Part shown: in pieces, positions 8,212 through 17,252 of the stretch | Numbering within the stretch: the stretch's first letter is position 1 | Layout of the letters: each line of letters begins with the position of its first letter | NCBI GenBank assembly: GCA_949127675.1 | Contig: CASBPY010000019.1 | Location: 1 to 37,688 of the forward strand | Direction: 5' to 3' | DNA from: Synechococcales cyanobacterium PMM_0072 | Lineage (GTDB): Bacteria > Cyanobacteriota > Cyanobacteriia > Cyanobacteriales > Chamaesiphonaceae | Length of the DNA stretch: 37,688 nucleotides | Program-made: the position numbers and the translations under genes | The notes under the pieces: model-generated | Told to the model about the DNA's origin: nothing | The model's database searches: none | Seen by the model: only the letters and a program-made list of their open reading frames with translations

Positions 8212-9165
8212 ATGCACTTCTATCAATCAAATTCAATTCTAACAACCCTGGCCGAGCAAGCTCTAGCAAGTACTTGGGCGAAATTTCCTGACTTGAGCCG
8301 CGAACAAATTGCCCTAACTTGGCTAGTTTACGATCGACCAATTCCAGTTAATACTGGTGGAGCGATTACGGCTGATGAGCTGTGGAAGTATCCAGTTAGA
8401 GGCTTTAATTATCGCGGTGGTGAACGGATTTACCCCGCAAGTATGATCAAGCTATTTTATTTATTAGCCATGCACGAGTGGCTCCAGCAAGGCATGGCAG
8501 AACCTTCTGTGGAACTCGATCGCGCCGTGCGGGATATGATCGTAGACTCCAGTAATGATGCCACTAGTCTAGTCGTTGATACCTTGACTGGTACTACTAG
8601 TGGGCCAGAACTTTCTCCAGGGCCATTTACCACATGGAAAGCCCAGCGGAATCTAATTAACCGCTATTATCAATCCCTGGGCTGGCCAGAACTAGATCAA
8701 ATTAATGTCAATCAAAAGACTTGGAGTGAAGGCCCCTACGGACGAGAACGGATGTTTGTCGGTGAACTGCGGGAAAACCGCAATATGCTGACTACAGATG
8801 CTGTCGCGAGATTAATGCACAGTATCGTTGGGGGTGCTGCCGTTAGCAGCGATCGATCGAGTCAAATGATGCAACTACTTCAGCGAGATCTCCACTTGGC
8901 TGGAGCCACCCCCGACCCAGGCGAAGAAAATCAGGTAAATGGGTTTCTGGGCGCAGGTTTACCACCTGAGAGTCAAATCTGGTCGAAAGCAGGCTGGACA
9001 TCCCAGGTGCGCCATGATGCCGCCTATATCGAATTACCAAATCGACAACCTTATCTACTAATTGTCTTTACCGAAGGCACTACAAATAGTCAAAATCGGC
9101 ATATTCTGCCATTTATATCTGACATAATCGCAACATCCATGTCTCAAATCGAGACATTCGAGTGA
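8212..9165 (+). CDS. class A beta-lactamase-like serine hydrolase
   Basis: SxxK motif in YPASMIKLFYLLAMHEW and SSNDATS region. Confidence 0.8.
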   Translation: MHFYQSNSILTTLAEQALASTWAKFPDLSREQIALTWLVYDRPIPVNTGGAITADELWKYPVRGFNYRGGERIYPASMIKLFYLLAMHEWLQQGMAEPSVELDRAVRDMIVDSSNDATSLVVDTLTGTTSGPELSPGPFTTWKAQRNLINRYYQSLGWPELDQINVNQKTWSEGPYGRERMFVGELRENRNMLTTDAVARLMHSIVGGAAVSSDRSSQMMQLLQRDLHLAGATPDPGEENQVNGFLGAGLPPESQIWSKAGWTSQVRHDAAYIELPNRQPYLLIVFTEGTTNSQNRHILPFISDIIATSMSQIETFE

Positions 9166-9284
9166 GGGGATTTGCTCGACGGAAACTATATAATCAATTA
9201 TCCAGTCTAAATCCTTAATTAGGATTTTGATTTTCAGTAGCTATATTCAATTCACCAACCTTTGAGGAGTAATCAGCACCCGAT

Positions 9285-9944
9285 ATGATCCCACCTATCA
9301 ATACCACACCAATTTTACAACCAAATACGTCTGCACTAGTTAGTCAATCCAGCACCCGTGGGACTCCAATAGCTAGAACAGCTCCGATCCAAATCGCCGG
9401 ATCGGATTGGAAAAACCAAGCACCCATCACTAGCCCCGATCTCAAAACTCCCTCAAAACTCCAAATTGCTCAGTCGGAACTCCCTGGGACTTCGCCTCAA
9501 TCTCCATCATCACCAAGTACCACAGATACAGGTAGTGGCTATCCGACTAGAATTCCCCAAAATTACGTTGGTCCAGCGATTGGTTTTGGTAATGGTTCAT
9601 CCACTTTTGGCGTAATTAGCAGATTCCCGTTCTCCGAAAATTACTCGATTCGGCCATCAGCCCTCTTTGGTAGCAATAATACCGTGATCCGTGTGCCTGT
9701 CACCTACGATTTTTCGTTAGGGGACAAAGAACCATTTGAACGAAATCCTTTACTCACTTTTCACGCTGGTGGTGGAGTTCAATTTAGCTCTAGAGGTGGG
9801 ACTGCCCAAGGTGATAAACTTGGCTTATTGGGTACCATTGGTGTTGATATCAATCTCTATGATGGAATTGCGATCCTCGCCAGTTACAACACCGATTTTG
9901 CTGATGTGAATGGTACTAATATTGGGATTGGGTTTGAGTTCTAA
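9285..9944 (+). CDS. hypothetical protein with beta-barrel-like C-terminal half
   Basis: Gly/aromatic alternation, terminal GIGFEF; Pro/Ser/Thr-rich N-terminus; RBS-like gaggag upstream. Confidence 0.6.
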   Translation: MIPPINTTPILQPNTSALVSQSSTRGTPIARTAPIQIAGSDWKNQAPITSPDLKTPSKLQIAQSELPGTSPQSPSSPSTTDTGSGYPTRIPQNYVGPAIGFGNGSSTFGVISRFPFSENYSIRPSALFGSNNTVIRVPVTYDFSLGDKEPFERNPLLTFHAGGGVQFSSRGGTAQGDKLGLLGTIGVDINLYDGIAILASYNTDFADVNGTNIGIGFEF

Positions 9945-10008
9945 TTAGTAGTTAGGTTAGGAGTTATGGTTTTTGGCTCTAATGATGGTATGTCCTCAAG
10001 CCAAAAGC

Positions 10009-11286
10009 CTAACTTCGGATTTTAATTGGCAAATTGACAGTAAATTCTGTCCAGCCGTTGCTACTCGTAACGTTAATTTTCCCATGTAACTCCTCTACTA
10101 GTTTTTGGACTAAAGACAAGCCTAGTCCGGTACCTTGTTTCGATCGATCATTGCCAGGAACGCGGTAGAACCTATCGAAGATATATGGCAAGTACTCTGT
10201 GTCGATCTCTGCTTTATTTCTAATCTGAATTGTTAAGATTTCTAATTTGAGGTTGCTATCGATCGATACGACGATATCACCGCCAATACAGGTATATTTA
10301 CAGGCATTATTTAACAACTCTGTTAGAATTTTGGTTAGATAAATTCGATCTGTTAAAATAGCTGGAATTGACTTAGGAATAAATGTGGTGATTTTTAGGT
10401 GGGATTGATTAGCACGATCTGTAAATGATCCAACTGTAGTTGATAGCCAGCCTTCAATCTCGATTGATTCAAGGTTGAATCGATCTTTAACATCACGTTT
10501 CGATTTAATTAGTACTGTATCCAATTGCTGCAAGTCTAAAATATTATTAATCAAATCTACTTCTCGATCGCATTCTTGTTCTAATATATCTAAATATCTT
10601 TCCGCTGGATGCCCTGATAATAAGCTGGTAAGTTCAGGGTCTACTTTTATACTAATTTGCAACATCTGCATTGCCATTTTGATATTCATCAATGGTGCTC
10701 GTAAGTCGTGAGCGATATTATTGATAAAATCATCCTTTTTTTGACAAATTAGCTCCAATTCATCAACTCGTTCGATCGATTCAGCTAGATATGATAATGG
10801 TGCCGAACCATTAACTGTTGGCTGAGTCGTCACAAATTCTGTCAGCAAGTTGATTGCTGCAAGTAATTGTTGCCCTAATGCTTGAACCCAAGATAAATCT
10901 TGAGCAGTCCAGATACTATTGAAATTTCCCCGCAAGCAAATTCTGCCCCATAATTCACTCTGATTATTGCCGTGGAGATCTAGCTGTGCTAAGAGTGGAA
11001 TAAACACATATCGATCGCAAATATCGATATTCATCACCATCGTCATCGCTGTAAATTCTACAATCTCTCGCTGCTGTAACCGGAGATCGATCTCTTGGGC
11101 TTTTTCAGGTTCTAAATTTAAGCTTAATTGTCCCAGATCTGGTAACTGGGCGATCGTCAACCATCGATGTAACTGCGGTTGATATTGTTCGATTGATACT
11201 CCCTCTAGCACTAAAATCTCTTTGATTTGAGCAGCAGTAAGTTGGCACAGATGAGTTGAGTCGATATGACTGGGCATGGATGGCAA
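10009..11286 (-). CDS. sensor histidine kinase
   Basis: H-box FINNIAHDLRAPLMNIKMAM, N-box TELLNNACKYT, G-box GTGLGLSLVQKLVEELHGKI; GAF-like N-terminal region. Confidence 0.93.
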   Translation of the reverse strand: MPSMPSHIDSTHLCQLTAAQIKEILVLEGVSIEQYQPQLHRWLTIAQLPDLGQLSLNLEPEKAQEIDLRLQQREIVEFTAMTMVMNIDICDRYVFIPLLAQLDLHGNNQSELWGRICLRGNFNSIWTAQDLSWVQALGQQLLAAINLLTEFVTTQPTVNGSAPLSYLAESIERVDELELICQKKDDFINNIAHDLRAPLMNIKMAMQMLQISIKVDPELTSLLSGHPAERYLDILEQECDREVDLINNILDLQQLDTVLIKSKRDVKDRFNLESIEIEGWLSTTVGSFTDRANQSHLKITTFIPKSIPAILTDRIYLTKILTELLNNACKYTCIGGDIVVSIDSNLKLEILTIQIRNKAEIDTEYLPYIFDRFYRVPGNDRSKQGTGLGLSLVQKLVEELHGKINVTSSNGWTEFTVNLPIKIRS

Positions 11287-11309
11287 TCGGGGGGAAGTGT
11301 TGGGATTTC

Positions 11310-11342
11310 AGTTTGGCTCCGCTCAGTGAGCGGAGCCAAACT
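11310..11342. repeat. 33-nt perfect hairpin, 16-bp arms, 1-nt centre
   Basis: AGTTTGGCTCCGCTCA-G-TGAGCGGAGCCAAACT. Confidence 0.95.
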
Positions 11343-11424
11343 AGGAATTGGAAGCTCGAAACTGTCTAGTCTTCACAACAATAAAATTTGTTACAATCTA
11401 GAGATAAAGCACGATAAAAAGTAT

Positions 11425-12138
11425 ATGAGCGATCTTCCCGCAGAACAGCTACGCCAACGAGAACCAGCAGAGATAGCCTCAGTAGCTACCCAGCTAGAGA
11501 GTCCTGATTTGCGGGATCGGATGGTAGCATTAGCATCACTCCGAGATTTTCCGGCGGATGTCGCACTACCATTGATCAAAAAAGTGCTCAATGATGAAAG
11601 CTTACAATTGCGATCGATGGCAGTATTTGCGCTGGGGGTCAAAGCTACACCAGAATCTTACCCGATTTTGATCGAGATTCTTGCTAATGACCCAGATTAT
11701 GGGATTCGCGCTGATGCCGCAGGTGCCCTCGGCTACTTAGAAGATATTCGTGCCTTTGAAGCACTAGTTCGAGCGTTTTATGAAGATACTGATTGGCTCG
11801 TACGTTTCAGCGCGGCGGTATCCCTTGGCAATCTCAAAGATCCCCGTGCTTTTGATGTGCTGATGCAAGCTTTAGACTCAAAAGAAGTCGTGCTTCAGCA
11901 AGCGGCAATTGCTGCCCTGGGCGAAATTAAAGCAGTTGCGGCAATCGATCGATTATTATTATTTATTGAATCTGAAGACTGGTTAGTCCGTCAGCGTTTA
12001 GCTGAATCATTAGGGCAATTACCCACCCCCAAAAGTATCTCCGCGCTCAAATACCTCACGAAAGATAGTCAACCGAATGTCGCCGCCGCCGCAACCATTT
12101 GGCTTCAACGAATTAGCGACAGTCAAGCGTCAGGATAG
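11425..12138 (+). CDS. HEAT-repeat protein (PBS-lyase-type HEAT repeats)
   Basis: Repeats DPDYGIRADAAGALGYLEDIRAFEALVRAF / DTDWLVRFSAAVSLGNLKDPRAFDVLMQAL / SEDWLVRQRLAESLGQL; ATG at 11425 fits better than ORF start 11266. Confidence 0.85.
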   Translation: MSDLPAEQLRQREPAEIASVATQLESPDLRDRMVALASLRDFPADVALPLIKKVLNDESLQLRSMAVFALGVKATPESYPILIEILANDPDYGIRADAAGALGYLEDIRAFEALVRAFYEDTDWLVRFSAAVSLGNLKDPRAFDVLMQALDSKEVVLQQAAIAALGEIKAVAAIDRLLLFIESEDWLVRQRLAESLGQLPTPKSISALKYLTKDSQPNVAAAATIWLQRISDSQASG

Positions 12139-12235
12139 AAGGTTATACTTGTTTATTGGCTGAGATCAATTTTTGAAATAGTCAATGATGGTTAGTGAAG
12201 GTTCTAATTCCTAGCCACCATCCACCATTCACTCT

Positions 12236-12249
12236 TCTCCTTGCGGAGA
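12236..12249. repeat. short GC-rich hairpin repeat in the 5' region of the phycobiliprotein lyase gene
   Basis: TCTCC-TTGC-GGAGA followed by ggttccaccaacggctacgct. Confidence 0.5.
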
Positions 12250-12293
12250 GGTTCCACCAACGGCTACGCTCAGTGCAAGCCCTTCACCAATTT

Positions 12294-12827
12294 ATGAATG
12301 TCCGCGAATTTTTTGAATTAAGTGCTGGCAAATGGTTTTCCCAAAAGACTAGTCAACATCTAACTTTGAAACAGTCAGAACATGGAAAATCTGATCTAGT
12401 AATTGAGATTTTAGCCAACGACAGTCCCCAAGTCACCCAACTCTGTCAGCAAGCAGGTGTGGATCCCAGCTCAATTTGGGGTGGAGTGAAATATACCTGG
12501 AAAGGCACAATTGCTTGGGATACACCTACCAAAAATTCGCCAAATCAACAAGGTGAATCGATCGCAATTGCTATTGCCGATACACCAGAAGCTAAGACTG
12601 GCAGACTTTTTCACACATCCAGTAGCAACTCTAAATCTCTACAAGTGGCTCAATACACGATGGGTGATGATGACGCGCTCACTCTAGTTACCACCAACGG
12701 GAATACTAGCTCTTCCGAGCGAGTTTGGTTTGAAAGCAACAACGTTCGAGTCCGCACCACGATTAGCACCCAAGCAAATGGTGATTCGCTTGCTTCTTTC
12801 TACTCAGAGATTCGGATGGGTGGATGA
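12294..12827 (+). CDS. phycobiliprotein lyase, CpcS/CpeS family
   Basis: MNVREFFELSAGKWFSQKTSQHLTLKQSEHGKSDLVIEIL...SSERVWFESNNVRVRTTI...SFYSEIRM; ATG at 12294 starts the conserved domain. Confidence 0.9.
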   Translation: MNVREFFELSAGKWFSQKTSQHLTLKQSEHGKSDLVIEILANDSPQVTQLCQQAGVDPSSIWGGVKYTWKGTIAWDTPTKNSPNQQGESIAIAIADTPEAKTGRLFHTSSSNSKSLQVAQYTMGDDDALTLVTTNGNTSSSERVWFESNNVRVRTTISTQANGDSLASFYSEIRMGG

Positions 12828-12850
12828 TTTAGTCTTTAGCAAAGATCTGT

Positions 12851-12920
12851 AGATCTGTTAGGTTGGGTTGAAGAATGTTGGCGGAGCCTCTCCGTGAGGA
12901 GACAACCCAACACACCCAGC
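12851..12920. repeat. interspersed palindromic repeat, copy 2
   Basis: agatctgttaggttgggttgaagaatgttggcggagcctctccgtgaggagacaacccaacacacccagc, nearly identical to 5111-5179. Confidence 0.85.
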
Positions 12921-13038
12921 AAAGTTTCTTTTATCAAGATTTAGCAATCACCCAGCCACTCCAAAATTGTTGCCAAAATTATATCGAAATGTAACAATGC
13001 GGTTGGGATCTTAGTTATTAGGTAAATTTTAAAAATAC

Positions 13039-14100
13039 GTGCAATCAAATCTAGTCGAACCAATTAATTCTAGCGAATCTCCATTTGAGCGAGAACGGCT
13101 CCCCTTCACGATCCAAGATGTCCGAGCAGCGATCCCCAAGCATTGTTTCGAGTCTTCTACTTGGAAATCCTTGTCTTATTTCTTCCGCGATGTCGTCATT
13201 GTAGCCGGATTGTATGCGCTCGCTTACAAATTAGACAATTGGTTGTTTTACCCAGTGTTCTGGTTCATGCAAGCAACGATGTTTTGGGCATTATTCGTGA
13301 TCGGACATGATTGCGGACATGGTTCATTCTCTCGCTACAAGTGGCTCAATAATTTAGTCGGACATATTACCCATTCATTCATTCTCGTGCCTTATCACGG
13401 TTGGCGGATCAGTCATCGGACGCACCATCATAATACTGGCAACATCGAGACTGATGAAAGTTGGTATCCAGTATCAGAAGCTAAATATGATGATATGAAA
13501 GGCTGGGAAAAATTTCTCCGGTTCGACTTAACTCTACTTCTAGCTTATCCTTTATACCTATTCCGTCGTTCCCCTGAGCGTCCAGGTGGTTCACACTTCC
13601 ATCCAGCTAGCCCCCTGTTCCGCGAGTCAGAAAAATGGGATGTGATCACTAGCAGTATCTGCTGTGCGATCATGGTTGGCTTAATCGCGGCGGGGACATT
13701 TACCTGGGGTTGGTTATGGCTGGTGAAGTTCTACTTGATGCCTTATCTCGGATTTGTTGTCTGGTTAGATTTAGTTACGTTCCTACATCACACTGATGAT
13801 GATATCCCTTGGTATCGCGGTAAAGACTGGTACTTCCTCAAAGGTGCAATTTCGACGATCGATCATGATTATGGTTTGATCAATGATATCCACCACAATA
13901 TCGGTACCCACGTCGCTCACCACATCTTCCTGACGATCCCTCACTACCATCTCCTAGAGGCAACAGAGGCGATCAAACCCGTATTAGGTGAGTATTATCA
14001 TAAATCCGATCGTTCCATCTGGGATGCCTTCTGGGATGCCAAAGAGAACTGTCATTTTGTCACCAACACGGGTACGAAGATTTACTATCAAGCAAAGTAA
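13039..14100 (+). CDS. desB: acyl-lipid omega-3 (delta-15) fatty acid desaturase, DesB-type
   Basis: Histidine boxes HDCGHGS, HRTHHHNTGN, HVAHHIF; GTG start. Confidence 0.88.
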   Translation: MQSNLVEPINSSESPFERERLPFTIQDVRAAIPKHCFESSTWKSLSYFFRDVVIVAGLYALAYKLDNWLFYPVFWFMQATMFWALFVIGHDCGHGSFSRYKWLNNLVGHITHSFILVPYHGWRISHRTHHHNTGNIETDESWYPVSEAKYDDMKGWEKFLRFDLTLLLAYPLYLFRRSPERPGGSHFHPASPLFRESEKWDVITSSICCAIMVGLIAAGTFTWGWLWLVKFYLMPYLGFVVWLDLVTFLHHTDDDIPWYRGKDWYFLKGAISTIDHDYGLINDIHHNIGTHVAHHIFLTIPHYHLLEATEAIKPVLGEYYHKSDRSIWDAFWDAKENCHFVTNTGTKIYYQAK

Positions 14101-14119
14101 CGTGAGTTCGCGCTCAAAA

Positions 14120-14255
14120 GAGCCTAGAGACTAAAGTCTCTGCTCATGATGCAAAGTCCGCCAACGCGGACTAGAGGATTCAGTCCGCGTTGGCGTAGCC
14201 TGCCTTCGGCATAGGTGGACTTTGCATCACTAGCCACGATTTCAATCGTTGGCTC
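14120..14255. repeat. multi-hairpin palindromic (MITE-like) element
   Basis: GAGCC/GGCTC ends, side hairpins at 14126-14141 and 14236-14249, central 26-bp inverted repeat 14147-14172 / (14182-14194+14217-14229). Confidence 0.8.
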
Positions 14256-14388
14256 ATAAATCCCCTCCGATCAAAGTGTCATCAGGACAGGGTGGATAGA
14301 TTTCCGACACAACTCAAACAACTCGATCGATCATGCTCTAATCTAGAAGATAATAATATCTCGATCGATCATCTAGGAGTTAATCAAA

Positions 14389-14712
14389 GTGAGTAGCGTT
14401 ACCGTCATCAATGATGCACAATTTGAGAGTGAAGTTTTACAAGCAGATTTACCTGTCCTAGTATACCTTTGGGCGGCTTGGTGTGGCCCCTGCAAGCTAG
14501 TTTCACCTTCGATCGATTGGATCGCCACTAATTATGCCGATCGAGTTAAAGTAGTCAAGATGGAAATAGATCCCAATCCTGAGACTGTCAAAGCATATAA
14601 GGTAGAAGGTGTTCCCGCTATTCGACTATTTAAAGGCGATGAAATGATTCACGCCTGGGAAGGTGCCATCACTAAAGATAAACTGAAAGTAATGCTCGAT
14701 AGTAATCTTTAA
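14389..14712 (+). CDS. thioredoxin family protein
   Basis: WAAWCGPCKLVSP active site, VEGVPAIRLFKGDE; GTG start. Confidence 0.93.
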   Translation: MSSVTVINDAQFESEVLQADLPVLVYLWAAWCGPCKLVSPSIDWIATNYADRVKVVKMEIDPNPETVKAYKVEGVPAIRLFKGDEMIHAWEGAITKDKLKVMLDSNL

Positions 14713-14763
14713 ACAGAATTTTTGGTAAACATCAATATATTTAGAATTAGCTGAGATCTAAAT

Positions 14764-14788
14764 GGTGGGCGATGCCCACCCTACTTTT
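14764..14788 (+). terminator. intrinsic-terminator-like hairpin downstream of thioredoxin
   Basis: GGTGGGC-GAT-GCCCACC then ctactttt. Confidence 0.6.
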
Positions 14789-14801
14789 CTAGATATCAGT
14801 C

Positions 14802-14841
14802 ATTAATTATCAATTATTAATTATTAATTATTAATTAATTT
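14802..14841. repeat. heptanucleotide tandem repeat (TTAATTA-like) just upstream of the aminotransferase ATG
   Basis: attaattatcaattattaattattaattattaattaatt. Confidence 0.8.
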
Positions 14842-14843
14842 AC

Positions 14844-16007
14844 ATGCAGTTTTCCCAACGTCTCCAACCCTTAAAAAGTAATGTATTTGCCGATATGGAT
14901 CGAGCGAAGGGAAGAGCGCGAGAATTAGGACAGGAAATCATCGATCTATCATTAGGTTCATCAGATTTACCAACACCCGCCCATGTGATTGCGGCAATTC
15001 AATCAGCATTAATCGATCCGAGTACCCACGGTTATTTACTTTTCAATGGTACGCGGTTATTTCGGGAAGCTGTGGCGAAATGGTACACCAATAAATACGG
15101 GATAAATGTAGATCCAGAGACAGAAGTATTGCCGCTAATTGGTTCACAAGAAGGTACAGCACATTTACCATTAGCGATCCTCGAACCTGGGGATGTTGCT
15201 TTGCTCATGGATCCTGGTTATCCCTCCCACGCAGGTGGCGTGTATCTGGCTGGAGGTGAAGTATATTCGATGCCCCTACTTGCCGAAAATGGATTCTTGC
15301 CTGTATTGGCTGATATTCCGCCTGTAACCCTAGAAAAATCGCGGATGATGGTATTGAGCTATCCGCACAATCCTACCACTGCGATCGCACCCCTAGCCTT
15401 CTTTGAGGAAGCTGTCGCTTTCTGTCAGCAACACAATATCGTGTTAGTACATGATTTCCCCTATGGGGATATGGTGTTTAGCGATTTGCAGGTACCATCG
15501 ATATTACAAGCAGATCGCCAAAAAAGTGTCTCGATCGAGTTTTTTACGATGTCTAAGTCCTACAATATGGGCGGGTTTAGAATCGGTTATGCGATCGGTA
15601 ATCGGGAATTAATTCAAGCTTTGCGTCAAGTTAAAGCGGTAGTCGATTTTAATCAATATCTAGGCATACTTCATGGTGCAGTAGCCGCGCTTAATGGCGA
15701 ACAAACCTGTGTCCAGAATACAGTTGCTACTTTCAAACAGCGGCGGGATACGTTTGTGCAGGCTTTAAATAATATTGGCTGGAGTGTGCCGACACCTGAT
15801 GCGACGATGTATATCTGGGCAAAGTTACCGCCGAAATGGGCAGATGATTCAATTCAATTTTGTACAGAGTTAGTGTGTCAAACTGGGGTGGCTGCTTCGC
15901 CTGGAGTCGGTTTTGGCAAGTGTGGCGAGGGTTATGTCAGATTTGCGCTAGTACATGAGCCGGCTAAATTGCAGCTTGCAGTCGATCGAATTTCCAAGTT
16001 TTTGTAG
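14844..16007 (+). CDS. PLP-dependent class I/II aminotransferase (LL-diaminopimelate aminotransferase-like)
   Basis: IIDLSLGSSDLPTP, YPHNPTTAIA, FTMSKSYNMGGFRIGYAIGN. Confidence 0.88.
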   Translation: MQFSQRLQPLKSNVFADMDRAKGRARELGQEIIDLSLGSSDLPTPAHVIAAIQSALIDPSTHGYLLFNGTRLFREAVAKWYTNKYGINVDPETEVLPLIGSQEGTAHLPLAILEPGDVALLMDPGYPSHAGGVYLAGGEVYSMPLLAENGFLPVLADIPPVTLEKSRMMVLSYPHNPTTAIAPLAFFEEAVAFCQQHNIVLVHDFPYGDMVFSDLQVPSILQADRQKSVSIEFFTMSKSYNMGGFRIGYAIGNRELIQALRQVKAVVDFNQYLGILHGAVAALNGEQTCVQNTVATFKQRRDTFVQALNNIGWSVPTPDATMYIWAKLPPKWADDSIQFCTELVCQTGVAASPGVGFGKCGEGYVRFALVHEPAKLQLAVDRISKFL

Positions 16008-16013
16008 GTTCGA

Positions 16014-16874
16014 TCATTTTCTGGGAGATTTTGGAATCACTAATCGCATACCGCTCTTTTTGCTATCTGTATCGCCGTGATAGCGGGGAATAATATGAAT
16101 TGTGGCGTGATTCATCGCTTGTCCCGCCGCTTTGTTGATATTCATCCCGACATTAAATCCATCGGGTTGAAATTCTTTAGTCAAAATCTCCTGAACTTTA
16201 TTTGCCATCAACCAGCAAGCTGATTGCTCTTTTGCTGGTAGTTCAAAGTAATTGCTAATATGTCGTTTTGGCACAATCAGAATATGCCCTTGACTGAGCG
16301 GATAGCCATCGAACATCGCATAAGCTGTGGCTGATTCTGTCAGCAGATTTAGCTTACGGTGAGGATTGCAGAATATACAATTATTGGGTAAATTCCATTG
16401 ATGATTGTAATGGACATATTCATAGATCTCGCAGTATTCATTTAACTGGATAGATTTGAATGGTAACTTAACAGTGCATTGATAAGTTGGTTTCTTGTGA
16501 ATATAATGTTCGCGAAATCCTTCTTTTTTCAAGTCACGCCGGACGGCATAATATGCTTTACCTCCGGGCTTGAGTAAATAAGCGATATTCATCAATACCT
16601 CAGCCTGTGCTTCTGGCATCAATACATTCAGAACATAACAACAAACGATCGAATCAAATTTACCAGCGGGATATATGGGAGCATAATGTGGATCGTAGCC
16701 AGTAATATCCAACCCCTTTTGCTGTAGAAAATTAACGTCATGGCCCAACCCACAGCCAAAATCGAGAACACGATCTTTGAGTAAGTTTTGACTTAATAAA
16801 AATTGGACTGGTGATGATAATTTGAGTCGATCGATCGCAGTTAGATGACTAAAATTGTTTGCTTGTTTTCCCAT
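16014..16874 (-). CDS. fusion: class I SAM-dependent methyltransferase + HIT domain
   Basis: VLDFGCGLGHDV...GYDPHY (SAM site) followed by CIFCNPH...YPLSQGHILIVPKRHISNYFEL...GFNVGMNINKAAGQAMNHATIHIIPRY. Confidence 0.88.
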   Translation of the reverse strand: MGKQANNFSHLTAIDRLKLSSPVQFLLSQNLLKDRVLDFGCGLGHDVNFLQQKGLDITGYDPHYAPIYPAGKFDSIVCCYVLNVLMPEAQAEVLMNIAYLLKPGGKAYYAVRRDLKKEGFREHYIHKKPTYQCTVKLPFKSIQLNEYCEIYEYVHYNHQWNLPNNCIFCNPHRKLNLLTESATAYAMFDGYPLSQGHILIVPKRHISNYFELPAKEQSACWLMANKVQEILTKEFQPDGFNVGMNINKAAGQAMNHATIHIIPRYHGDTDSKKSGMRLVIPKSPRK

Positions 16875-17252
16875 GAAATTAGTACGGCACAAAAAATTAG
16901 GATCGAAGTTTGACGATATCTCAGGATGAGCATTAAATCTTTACAAAGATTTTTGTGACCTGTCAGATTTCTTTATACTTGAGAGATCTGGAAATTCAGC
17001 AGAGCATCACCATTTTATAATTCCCCAAACATCCGTCCAAATATAACTTTGTGCGATCTAAATAATCGATCCGATGGAGCTTAGTGAATTGTAGTCGCTA
17101 GATGGCGAGGTTAATTGTGGTAATACGCAGCATCGCTATCGTAAATACCGATCCTAGTAAGCTGCGGAGACTGACTACAATGAAGAAGTCGCAATCGTGA
17201 ACGAGAACCACCACGGCTGTTACTTATAAAAAATTTTATTCCCAGTCGCATC

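Noticed and set aside
11266-11424. N-terminal extension of the HEAT ORF
   Set aside because: Crosses the 33-nt hairpin and kinase start; conserved-looking protein begins at ATG 11425
12195-12293. N-terminal extension of the CpcS-like ORF
   Set aside because: Translated from repeat-rich DNA; CpcS domain starts at ATG 12294
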